64,000 nt of DNA from Pseudomonas sp. dw_358 (GTDB lineage: Bacteria; Pseudomonadota; Gammaproteobacteria; Pseudomonadales; Pseudomonadaceae). The translations under genes were made by a program, and so were the position numbers. Positions 18,302 through 25,110 of the stretch are shown here, one piece after another (positions within the stretch are counted from its first letter, which is position 1; each line of letters begins with the position of its first letter). Under the pieces are notes generated by a model, which was not told where the DNA came from, ran no database searches, and was given only the letters and a program-made list of their open reading frames with translations. The stretch covers positions 310,001 through 374,000 of the forward strand of contig NZ_JAAVUX010000001.1 in assembly GCF_018449655.1 (NCBI RefSeq). The letters are read 5' to 3'.

Positions 18302-18559
18302 TCGGTTCTCCATGATACCGGACCCCGTCAATTGGATGGCGCCAAATTGGCGACACTCTTTAGGTGCTGGGATATGGATTCCGTTTCCGGTGAAAAGTTC
18401 TTTCAGTGCATCCCTATAAAGCTAGACCATGAATTGGAATAATTGCTCAGTTTATAGCGCCGAATCATTTACCGACCGTCGGCCCAACCTGCTACCGCCA
18501 CCTTCGCGCCTGCCATCCGTCTGCCCTATAATCGGCGAACTATGCCCGTGGAGCTTGTT

Positions 18560-19408
18560 ATGCCGAATTTACGCCTCGCTGACCTGACCGCCGAAATCGA
18601 AGCCAATGTGCGTCGTGCACTGCTCGAAGACGTCGGCAGCGGCGACATCACCGCACAACTGATCCCCGCAGAGCGCCTGGCCAAGGCTACCATCATCACC
18701 CGCGAGCCTGCTGTGATTGCCGGCACATCCTGGGTCGATGGCGTCTTCCGTCAACTGGACCCACGGGTGGCCGTACACTGGCAAGTCGGCGACGGCGAGC
18801 GCGTCAGCCCCAACCAGCCGTTGTTTCACCTCGAAGGCCCGGCCCGCTCGCTGTTGACGGGTGAACGCAGTGCTCTGAACTTCCTGCAAATGCTCTCCGC
18901 CGTCGCCACCCGTGCCCGGCACTTTGTCGACTTGGTGGCCGACACCCAGGTCAAGTTGCTGGACACCCGCAAGACCTTGCCCGGCCTGCGCCTGGCCCAA
19001 AAGTACGCGGTCACCTGCGGCGGCGCCCACAACCACCGCATCGGCCTGTACGATGCCTTCCTGATCAAGGAAAACCACATCGCGGCCTGCGGTGGCATCG
19101 CCCAGGCCATCAGTGCCGCCCATCGCATTGCGCCAGGCAAGCCGGTGGAAGTCGAAGTGGAAAGCCTGGAAGAACTGCAAGAAGCCCTGCACGCCGGCGC
19201 GGACATCATCATGCTCGACGAATTGAGCCTGACCGACATGGCCGAAGGCGTCCGCCTGACCGCCGGCCGCGCCAAACTGGAAGCCAGCGGTGGCATCAAC
19301 GAACAGACTCTGCGCACCATTGCCGAGACCGGCGTGGACTACATCTCCATCGGTGCCATGACCAAGGAAATCAAAGCGGTGGACCTGTCCATGCGCCTGA
19401 GTCTCTGA
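18560..19408 (+). CDS. nadC: Nicotinate-nucleotide pyrophosphorylase NadC
   Basis: A 282-residue quinolinate phosphoribosyltransferase. Family motifs include [12 protein letters not shown] near the N-terminus, [14 protein letters not shown], the substrate-binding [19 protein letters not shown] with Arg/Lys residues, [21 protein letters not shown], and the C-terminal LEASGGI and DYISIGAMT. It converts quinolinate and PRPP to nicotinate mononucleotide, CO2 and PPi in NAD synthesis. I use the ATG at 18560 because GGAG is 6 bp upstream; an in-frame ATG six codons earlier is less well placed. In P. aeruginosa nadC lies close to pilA; here about 4.3 kb separates its stop from the pilA stop. Confidence 0.97.
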   Translation: MPNLRLADLTAEIEANVRRALLEDVGSGDITAQLIPAERLAKATIITREPAVIAGTSWVDGVFRQLDPRVAVHWQVGDGERVSPNQPLFHLEGPARSLLTGERSALNFLQMLSAVATRARHFVDLVADTQVKLLDTRKTLPGLRLAQKYAVTCGGAHNHRIGLYDAFLIKENHIAACGGIAQAISAAHRIAPGKPVEVEVESLEELQEALHAGADIIMLDELSLTDMAEGVRLTAGRAKLEASGGINEQTLRTIAETGVDYISIGAMTKEIKAVDLSMRLSL

Positions 19409-19460
19409 TGAACCGATTTACGCCACCTTTCCATGCCCTCTTGTCCACGGAGCAACTGCA

Positions 19461-19724
19461 GTGACGAACACGTTCAACCCTGGAGCCGATACTGTCTATA
19501 TCGTGCGCATCGACGGGACCCGCTTTGGCCCATTTCAGACCACCTTCGACCAGGCCAAAGTCCTGATCCACGAAACCACCCTCAACGCCGGGGCGGGGGA
19601 CACCCTTGAGCGCGAAGTGCCTGGCCAGGCGGCCGAGCATTACCGGATTACCAATACTCACTTCCAGCCGCAGATGAATGGGGTGCAGGCGCACTATACC
19701 GTGCGGTTGCGCAAGGAAGGCTAA
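19461..19724 (+). CDS. Small conserved hypothetical protein
   Basis: An 87-residue soluble protein with no signal peptide, membrane helix or motif that I recognise. It contains VYIVRIDGTRFGPFQTTFDQAKVLIHE, which looks like a small alpha/beta unit, then a beta-rich end (HYRITNTHFQPQ, HYTVRLRKEG). It starts with GTG at 19461, with GGAG 8 bp upstream, 52 bp after nadC in the same direction, so it may be transcribed with nadC. A REP-like element begins 12 bp after its stop. Function unknown; the good ribosome site and codon use support a real gene. Confidence 0.65.
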   Translation: MTNTFNPGADTVYIVRIDGTRFGPFQTTFDQAKVLIHETTLNAGAGDTLEREVPGQAAEHYRITNTHFQPQMNGVQAHYTVRLRKEG

Positions 19725-19735
19725 CCCCCCACCGA

Positions 19736-19823
19736 CCTGTAGGACCGAGCTTGCTCGGGAACCTGTCAACTCGGTGCGTCTGGCATTGTCGTGCCTCGTT
19801 CCGAGCAAGCTCGGCCCTACAGG
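19736..19823. repeat. REP-like inverted repeat; supplies the EAL gene stop codon
   Basis: Arms at 19736-19762 and 19798-19823 are inverted copies of the window-wide REP unit (CCTGTAGGACCGAGC...GCTCGGGAAC), differing by one base and one deletion. A 35-bp spacer separates them. The right arm overlaps the end of the EAL gene: its CTA at 19817-19819 is that gene's TAG stop. Confidence 0.85.
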
Positions 19824-20623
19824 TCCGGGGTCGGGGAGGCAAGGTTGGAGAAGTCCCCGCTCGCCAACACGCCCACCGCCGGCCGCGCAAACAAATACCC
19901 CTGCATCAACTCCACCCCCAGCGCCAACAACGCCGCACACTCCTGCGGCGTCTCGATGCCCTCGGCAATCACCGTGATCCCCAGCCGGTGGGCCACCAGG
20001 ACGATGCCCTCGACAATCGCCCGGCGCACCGGATCGGCATCGATGCCACGGGTCAGGGCCATGTCGATCTTCAACACCTGCGGCTGAAACATCGCCAGAA
20101 AATTCAGCCCCGAATACCCCGAGCCGAAATCATCGATGGCCGTGGTAAACCCCTGGCGCTCGTACTCCTGGAAGATCGCCTTGAGGTGATCCGGGTCATC
20201 GACCCGCTCCCCCTCGGTGACTTCGAACATCAGTCGGTCCAGGGGAAAAGAGAATTCCCTGGCCGCCTCGAGCGTGGCGCGCACGCAGGTTTCCGCGCGA
20301 TACACCGCATTGGGCAAAAAGTTGATGCTCAGCCGACAATCCGGGATGCCCAACAACCCCAACCCGGCCGCCAATTCGATGGCCTTGACCCGGCAGGCCT
20401 GATCGAAGCGGTAGCGGTTGCCGTCATTGACCCGCCCGAGAATATCCGCCGCCGACTCGCCATGGACACCGCGCACCAACGCCTCATAGGCATAGGGCTC
20501 GTGCGTGCGGACATTGAAGATCGGCTGAAACGCCATGGTGAAATCGAAACCCAGCCCTTCAAGGTTGCGACAGTCGGCGCAACCGACGGCCTTGAAGGGC
20601 TGAACGAAAATGCTTTGGTTCAT
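19817..20623 (-). CDS. EAL-domain c-di-GMP phosphodiesterase, stand-alone
   Basis: A 268-residue protein that is essentially one EAL domain after ~28 residues carrying a CADC pair. Catalytic motifs appear intact: EALVRG (the EXLXR motif), NFLPN, the Glu of FEVTEGE, DDFGSGYSGLN (the DDFGxGYS metal loop), LKIDMAL and AEGIET. The protein should hydrolyse c-di-GMP to pGpG. No GGDEF, PAS, receiver or membrane segment is present, so it is probably cytoplasmic, possibly with cysteine-based sensing by the N-terminal CxxC. It lies between nadC and tRNA-Thr near the pilin genes. Its stop codon lies inside a REP element, implying the C-terminal end was remodelled. Confidence 0.9.
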   Translation of the reverse strand: MNQSIFVQPFKAVGCADCRNLEGLGFDFTMAFQPIFNVRTHEPYAYEALVRGVHGESAADILGRVNDGNRYRFDQACRVKAIELAAGLGLLGIPDCRLSINFLPNAVYRAETCVRATLEAAREFSFPLDRLMFEVTEGERVDDPDHLKAIFQEYERQGFTTAIDDFGSGYSGLNFLAMFQPQVLKIDMALTRGIDADPVRRAIVEGIVLVAHRLGITVIAEGIETPQECAALLALGVELMQGYLFARPAVGVLASGDFSNLASPTPDL

Positions 20624-20739
20624 CGAGGGCTTCCTTGGGCAATCGACAAAGACAGTAACCTGCGCGCAGGCATACCGTTATTGAGACTCCAAGGCAAACC
20701 GATTCGCTCCGGGCGGCAGACCGCCGGTGACATACGGTT

Positions 20740-22041
20740 TCAATAGGTGAACTTGAACGCCCCGCACTGGCTGAACCAGACCGTGGCATCGATCGCTGCG
20801 TTCGGCATGAAGTCGATATCGAAGCGCACATCCAGACTCGTCTGAGTGCCATCATGCTGATAGACCGGCGTCTCCCGTGACAATACCCCCGTGGCGTCAC
20901 TCGGCCACGGAAAATCCTTGTGACTGTCCTCCGCATCGCCTTTCAAGGCCCACGCCGGCACCATCAGAATCGCCAACGCCACATTCGACAGCCCGCCTCC
21001 CTGGCTTTTCACCCGCGCCGTCGCCTTGATCCGGTCACCGTTCTGGATATTTCCCATGGGCACCGGCGTGGTGATCTGGATCTGCGGCCCGTTGCTGCCA
21101 CTGGACTGCCCGCGCACGTGGACCTTCTGCCAGATCTTGCCCTCGCTGTCGGTCTCCTTGCTCAAGCTCACGGTCAAGTCATCGGTGCGATGGGCCGCCG
21201 CCTTCCAACCCGTGGCCAACTGCGAGCCCGACGCCGGGGTGAAGGCGATATTGCCGTCAGTGCCTTCCAGCAATGGATTGCCGGTCAAGGTGCCCAAGGG
21301 ATTGCTGTTGGCGTCGAAACCGACGTTGGACTCGAGAAAATCCCCCAAATGCCGCGTCTCCGCCGCGATCCGCGCCCCACCGGCAATGCCCACCTGCTGG
21401 GCACCGACTTTCGACATATGGATGCCGTCCACGGTCATGCCGTCCTTCACGTAATACTGGGTGCCCGAGGCCGTGTTCACCATCAAGTCCCACACATCGA
21501 TCACCGTGCAGACCTGGGACAAGGTGTTCTTGAACCACAGGTGCATCTGGTAATGATCGTTCTTCAGCTCCTGGGTCCTGAGCTCGTAATCGCTGCTGCC
21601 ATTGCCCCGTGGAGTTTCGCTGATGGCAATCACACTGATACCCGCCTCGAAAAAGTTGCGCACAATCTCGCGGACATTCTTCTTGCTGGTGCCCAGATCG
21701 ATCCCCGCCGTGCGGTCATTGGTGCTGCCGATGAACACCGCGCGGGTGCAGCCTCTGGTCTTCAGCAGCTGAATGAAGGCTGGCTGGCGCTTGAGCATGC
21801 CGGTGGTGGTGTCACCCGCGATCCCGGCGGCGAGCTCCACCAGTAACGTGAAGGCATTCAGCCCATAGGCTTGCAGCCAGTGCGCCAGCCCTACATTGCG
21901 CAGTTGCGACTGGGTGGCACTGGGCGGGGTGTAGGAAAGAAAGGCACGGCTGTCGCCGAAGAAACCGACGTAGCGGGAATTGGCCGGGTTGACGGCGGCG
22001 ATGGCGTTGAGTTCGGTGCTGGTGATTGTTGGAGCGTCCAT
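20740..22041 (-). CDS. SGNH/GDSL hydrolase-like protein with C-terminal beta domain
   Basis: A 433-residue protein without a signal peptide. The N-terminal ~230 residues carry SGNH-type blocks: GFFGDSRAF (block I, catalytic Ser~31), VFIGSTNDR (block III with Asn) and VDGIHMSKVG (block V, DxxH pair). The remaining ~200 residues look beta-rich and may be a carbohydrate-binding or jelly-roll domain (GPQIQITTPVPMG, TSLDVRFDIDFMPN). SGNH enzymes remove acyl groups from polysaccharides or lipids; phage tail proteins often carry similar domains. The start has GAGG 6 bp upstream. It lies in the insert between nadC and tRNA-Thr. The substrate is unknown, and origin from a phage or surface-polysaccharide locus is only a guess. 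Confidence 0.75.
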   Translation of the reverse strand: MDAPTITSTELNAIAAVNPANSRYVGFFGDSRAFLSYTPPSATQSQLRNVGLAHWLQAYGLNAFTLLVELAAGIAGDTTTGMLKRQPAFIQLLKTRGCTRAVFIGSTNDRTAGIDLGTSKKNVREIVRNFFEAGISVIAISETPRGNGSSDYELRTQELKNDHYQMHLWFKNTLSQVCTVIDVWDLMVNTASGTQYYVKDGMTVDGIHMSKVGAQQVGIAGGARIAAETRHLGDFLESNVGFDANSNPLGTLTGNPLLEGTDGNIAFTPASGSQLATGWKAAAHRTDDLTVSLSKETDSEGKIWQKVHVRGQSSGSNGPQIQITTPVPMGNIQNGDRIKATARVKSQGGGLSNVALAILMVPAWALKGDAEDSHKDFPWPSDATGVLSRETPVYQHDGTQTSLDVRFDIDFMPNAAIDATVWFSQCGAFKFTY

Positions 22042-22165
22042 GTTTCACCTCGGTTTTTACGTGAGCAGAGACAGGAATTCCGTTTCAGGACGACGGTGGC
22101 TGAGGAGGTGACGGTAGGGGATGCGGGGGGTGGGGGCAATGAATAAGTCTTGGCGGAACAAGGGG

Positions 22166-23344
22166 TTATGTAAGGGGGTTTTCGGATGCCGTGATGAAAG
22201 CGAAATTCGCCCGGTCTTGCCAGACCTTGCGCACAAAGGGGTCAGCCACGGCGTAAGTCCCGTGGCGCGGACGCGAGATGAGATTGGCGCCGACCATCTT
22301 TTCGAGCAGATTTTGCACCTGGTTTGTCTCGACCGTTGATGCCGTTGCGCGCGAATAGGCTGCCAGGGCTTCAGCGCTGAACAACCCGCTGACGCCGCTC
22401 TCCGGACCTGCTGCAATGCGCGAAAAAATCGCCTCTCCCAGCTCGCCGAACTCTTCGATCGCGCGCAGCTCGACGTCCGCTGCCGCAGCGGCCAAGGTGG
22501 CGCTGATGATGATGAACGCCTGATTGGCGGGTGATCGGGAGGTTTGTAATTGGACAAGCGCCTTCAGCAATTCTTCGGGCCGGTGGCCCATGACCTGAAA
22601 ACCTTCCCATGCCACATCCAGGTCCGGCAGCACCACTCCCGCTCCAGCGGCAATACGTTTCAGCTGCCATTCCACGAAATCCCTGCCCAGCACCTGATAG
22701 GCAGTGGCTAATGCACCACTGAAGGGTTGCGCGCGGCGGGTCGCCATGTCGGTCAGCAAGGACTTGTGCGAACCGGTGCCCAACAACAGAAAATGCCCAG
22801 GTGTGTCCGGTTTTGCATTGACCGCATCCCGTGCCGCTTTCAGCGCGTGCAAAAGGTTGAAACCCTCATCACTGAGGACGGCCTGCTGAACCTCGTCGAT
22901 GATCAACACCACATCGACCTTGGCCTTCTCGATCAAGGCTGCGAACGCCTGCGCAAAGGTCGTCCCGCCGCCGGTGGAAATGCTGTCCAGCTGGAAGCCG
23001 AAACTCACCCCTGCCGCACTGACGCTTCCCCCCTTGAAGCGCCGCAGCAGCTCGGAACCGGGGCTCTGCAACTGACGAAAGGTATCGCGCACAGCCTCCT
23101 CGACCTGCGCGGCGGGACTTTTGCTCCGGTCGGCCCAGAGGTCAACGTAGATAACCACCGCGCCCCGCTCCTCCAATGCAGGCCAGAGGTCCTGGCGCAA
23201 AAAGGTGGTCTTCCCGACCCGACGGATCCCCGACAGGAATACGCCGGAGCGGACGTTCATCTGTAAAGCCGTGGGGTTGAGCAGCTGGCCGGCCATTTCG
23301 TTGGCGTAAGCCGTGCGGTGGAAGACGTCGGGGGAGGCAGGCAT
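22166..23344 (-). CDS. AAA-family ATPase with C-terminal winged helix
   Basis: A 392-residue ATP-binding protein. Walker A is GIRRVGKTT (~residues 39-47), Walker B is VVLIIDEVQQ (~146-155), and a sensor-like LLLGTGSHKS follows. The C-terminal ~90 residues (LFSAEALAAYSRATASTVETNQ, LISRPRHGTYAVADPFVRKVW) fit a winged helix, as in archaeal-type/STAND-like ATPases of the AAA_16 type. Such proteins occur in accessory regions and their roles are mostly unknown. The start is at 23344 with GGAA upstream, and a TTATCC-N5-GGATAA inverted repeat lies in the promoter. The SGNH gene follows 124 bp downstream. It could be a defence or conflict protein, but nothing in the sequence proves that. Confidence 0.75.
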   Translation of the reverse strand: MPASPDVFHRTAYANEMAGQLLNPTALQMNVRSGVFLSGIRRVGKTTFLRQDLWPALEERGAVVIYVDLWADRSKSPAAQVEEAVRDTFRQLQSPGSELLRRFKGGSVSAAGVSFGFQLDSISTGGGTTFAQAFAALIEKAKVDVVLIIDEVQQAVLSDEGFNLLHALKAARDAVNAKPDTPGHFLLLGTGSHKSLLTDMATRRAQPFSGALATAYQVLGRDFVEWQLKRIAAGAGVVLPDLDVAWEGFQVMGHRPEELLKALVQLQTSRSPANQAFIIISATLAAAAADVELRAIEEFGELGEAIFSRIAAGPESGVSGLFSAEALAAYSRATASTVETNQVQNLLEKMVGANLISRPRHGTYAVADPFVRKVWQDRANFAFITASENPLT

Positions 23345-23356
23345 GATTATTTCCGT

Positions 23357-23373
23357 TTATCCAGATCGGATAA
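23357..23373 (-). promoter_or_regulatory. Inverted repeat in ATPase promoter, possible operator
   Basis: A TTATCC-AGATC-GGATAA inverted repeat with perfect 6-bp arms lies 13 bp upstream of the ATPase start, in an AT-rich patch unlike the surrounding GC-rich DNA. It may bind a regulator, possibly the winged-helix ATPase itself. Inference only. Confidence 0.4.
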
Positions 23374-23520
23374 TTATTCGTTTTGGATCGGCGAGCGGAA
23401 GGGTGGCGGGTTGGGCGGGGGGTGCAAGGTGGAGATTGAACAACGGGCGGGTTGATCTACGAGCACAAAAAAACCGCTCGAGGCGGCTGGGTAGGAGGAA
23501 AGCGTATGGCGGGGTGAGAA

Positions 23521-23596
23521 TGGTGCCGGAGATAGGAATCGAACCTACGACCTTCGCGTTACGAGTGCGCTGCTCTACCGACTGAGCTACACCGGC
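23521..23596 (-). tRNA. tRNA-Thr (anticodon CGT)
   Basis: A 76-nt cloverleaf with encoded CCA. On the minus strand it begins GCCGGTGTAGCTCAG, has anticodon loop CTCGTAA (anticodon CGT) and T-loop GGTTCGAATCC, and its acceptor stem GCCGGTG pairs imperfectly with the ...TCTCCGGC 3' strand. There is an A-C apposition at the base of the anticodon loop. It lies downstream of pilA, in the same orientation. Confidence 0.95.
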
Positions 23597-23672
23597 GGGG
23601 TGGTGGGCAATAGTACAGGGGCTGGGGAGTGGTTGACTAGCGTGTGAGGGGATATGGCTTTGGGCCTGGGAC

Positions 23673-23703
23673 AAAAAACGCCGGGAAGATTACCCGGCGT
23701 TTT
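23673..23703 (-). terminator. Rho-independent terminator after pilA
   Basis: Read on the minus strand: a 9-bp perfect stem AACGCCGGG / CCCGGCGTT with loop TAATCTT, followed by TTTT. It lies 48 bp past the pilA stop and before tRNA-Thr. Confidence 0.9.
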
Positions 23704-23751
23704 GGCTTCCGATGCTGTCCTGAAATCCGGAATCAGGTCAGCATGCTGGAA

Positions 23752-24192
23752 TTATGGGCAGTTGCCTTGGCCTGGTTTGAAGCCACGGTTAGCGTCACAG
23801 GTCGTACCGGAGTTAGCCCATGGCAGGTTAGCACTACCAGCGGTCAGAGTTGGCGTATCGATGATAGTCAAAGCAACGCCAGCCGAGGTAGTTGCGCCAG
23901 TCGTGGCAGTTATTACACCGTCAGTAACAGTAGGGACAGCGGTAATATTTTTCGTAGCCACCAGCGTAGGAATACCGTTAGACCCGGCACTGCAACCTGT
24001 CAATTTGCCAGTATCTTGGATACACATGCTGACTGCGGTTTTAGTCGACTCCAATTCAGCCATTGCACCAGCAGCGCGAGTACGCGACGTGTAGTCACCA
24101 TACTGCGGGATCGCGATTGCAGCCAGAATGCCGATGATTGCTACAACGATCATCAGTTCGATCAGGGTAAAGCCTTTCTGCACTTTGTTCAT
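23752..24192 (-). CDS. pilA: Type IV major pilin PilA
   Basis: A 146-residue type IVa prepilin. The 7-residue leader MNKVQKG is followed by [24 protein letters not shown] (given in parts: Phe1, Glu5 of the mature form, then the hydrophobic helix). PilD would cleave after Gly7 and methylate Phe. Cysteines at 57, 67, 132 and 145 of the precursor could form two disulfides, the last pair ([14 protein letters not shown]) resembling the D-loop of Pseudomonas pilins. It forms the pilus fibre. I start at 24192; upstream codons overlap the leader mRNA made from the sigma-54 promoter at 24279-24295. Base composition is lower in GC than its neighbours, which is common in variable pilin genes. Confidence 0.95.
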   Translation of the reverse strand: MNKVQKGFTLIELMIVVAIIGILAAIAIPQYGDYTSRTRAAGAMAELESTKTAVSMCIQDTGKLTGCSAGSNGIPTLVATKNITAVPTVTDGVITATTGATTSAGVALTIIDTPTLTAGSANLPWANSGTTCDANRGFKPGQGNCP

Positions 24193-24278
24193 TGCTGAAT
24201 CCTCGGATGAAATGACGGAGCTCACTGAAGGCGGCAATGCCGTTTTATCGGCGAGCCCTCAAGTCCTGAAATGACTAG

Positions 24279-24295
24279 AGCATGGGTCGTGCCAA
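24279..24295 (-). promoter_or_regulatory. Sigma-54 promoter of pilA
   Basis: On the minus strand TTGGCACGACCCATGCT matches the -24/-12 consensus (TGGCACG-N4-TTGC) with one mismatch. It lies 87-103 bp upstream of the pilA start, giving a leader of roughly 75 nt. PilR, encoded at 46442-47788, is the expected activator. Confidence 0.9.
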
Positions 24296-24425
24296 CTTTG
24301 CAGAGTCCCGATCTTCTGCCTTTTTCAAGTAGCAATTGGTTCCAGGACTCATTCATCCGGGCATTTATTGACGTTTTTTGTCAGCTGCCTCATTCGAGGA
24401 AGTACGCTTTGCTGGACAGAAATCG

Positions 24426-24845
24426 CTATTGCTTCACATAGCCGTTATCGATGCATGGACCACTGAAGACCCACCCTATGACGCTACCGGTTACAACAGG
24501 GGTCAAGGTACAGGTCTCTGTACTGATCAAGCCCTTATAATTTGTAGGGGTGGCGTACAGGGCGGCGGTGCCCGGATTAAGGACGAGCGAGCCCAATGCA
24601 CCGTAGCTGGTTGGCTCATTCACACCCAGTTTGCTATAGGCATCGCAATTGCTCAGCGAACCACTATCTTGGTAGCAGATGGCTATAGCCGTTTGTACAG
24701 GTGCCATTGCGCTGACAATTTCGGTGTATGCCGCTCGCTTGATGTAGGTCTGATACAGCGGCGTCGCAGCGGCCGCCAAAATACCGACGATTGCCACCAC
24801 AACCATCAACTCGACCAGCGTGAAGCCACGTTGAATCACTTTCAT
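24426..24845 (-). CDS. Second type IV pilin, PilA-like
   Basis: A 139-residue prepilin with leader MKVIQRG and mature start FTLVELMVVVAIVGILAAA, including Glu5. Cysteines are at 57, 67, 112 and 131; the first two coincide exactly with those of the adjacent pilA, although the rest of the globular part is quite different. The last pair encloses a C-terminal D-loop-like region ending CIDNGYVKQ. The start at 24845 has GAGG 10 bp upstream and lies downstream of its own sigma-54 promoter; a longer reading from 24986 would begin upstream of that promoter. It may be an alternative major pilin or a minor subunit. It is 233 bp from pilA, same strand. Confidence 0.9.
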   Translation of the reverse strand: MKVIQRGFTLVELMVVVAIVGILAAAATPLYQTYIKRAAYTEIVSAMAPVQTAIAICYQDSGSLSNCDAYSKLGVNEPTSYGALGSLVLNPGTAALYATPTNYKGLISTETCTLTPVVTGSVIGWVFSGPCIDNGYVKQ

Positions 24846-24936
24846 TCTTCGGTTCCCTCGAATATGGAGCAGGCTCCTCATGAGCGCTGCGAGACCGGCT
24901 GCCTCCCCCTGACGTCGCGGTGCCAGCGGGTTACAG

Positions 24937-24953
24937 AGCATAACCCGTGCCAT
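24937..24953 (-). promoter_or_regulatory. Sigma-54 promoter of the second pilin gene
   Basis: On the minus strand ATGGCACGGGTTATGCT fits TGGCACG-N4-TTGC with one mismatch, nearly the same deviation (ATGC) as the pilA promoter. It lies ~92-108 bp upstream of the start codon at 24845. Confidence 0.88.
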
Positions 24954-25110
24954 CGGCCCGGATAAGAGCGGTGCAGCCTGAGGCATATCCCCGTGGTTGG
25001 CGAGCGAATTGCAGTAACAAATCCTGACCAGCGAAACCGGCCGCCAGCACTATTTGGCACCTGCGCTGGACTAGGCTATAAAACAGCGATTGTATGTATC
25101 CGGTGGTCCA

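Noticed and set aside
22110..22142. G-run that might form a G-quadruplex between the ATPase and SGNH genes
   Set aside because: Runs of G occur (GGGG, GGGGGG, GGGGG) but fewer than four well-spaced tracts; not strong enough to list.
23521..23596. tRNA-Thr as an active integration site
   Set aside because: No integrase gene and no second copy of the tRNA 3' end were found in the flanks.
24920..24926. Another TGGCAC (-24-like) on the minus strand upstream of the second pilin
   Set aside because: No GC pair at the right distance for a -12 element; the site at 24937-24953 is far better.
24846..24986. Longer N-terminus for the second pilin
   Set aside because: It would begin upstream of the sigma-54 promoter and add 47 residues before a normal 7-residue prepilin leader.
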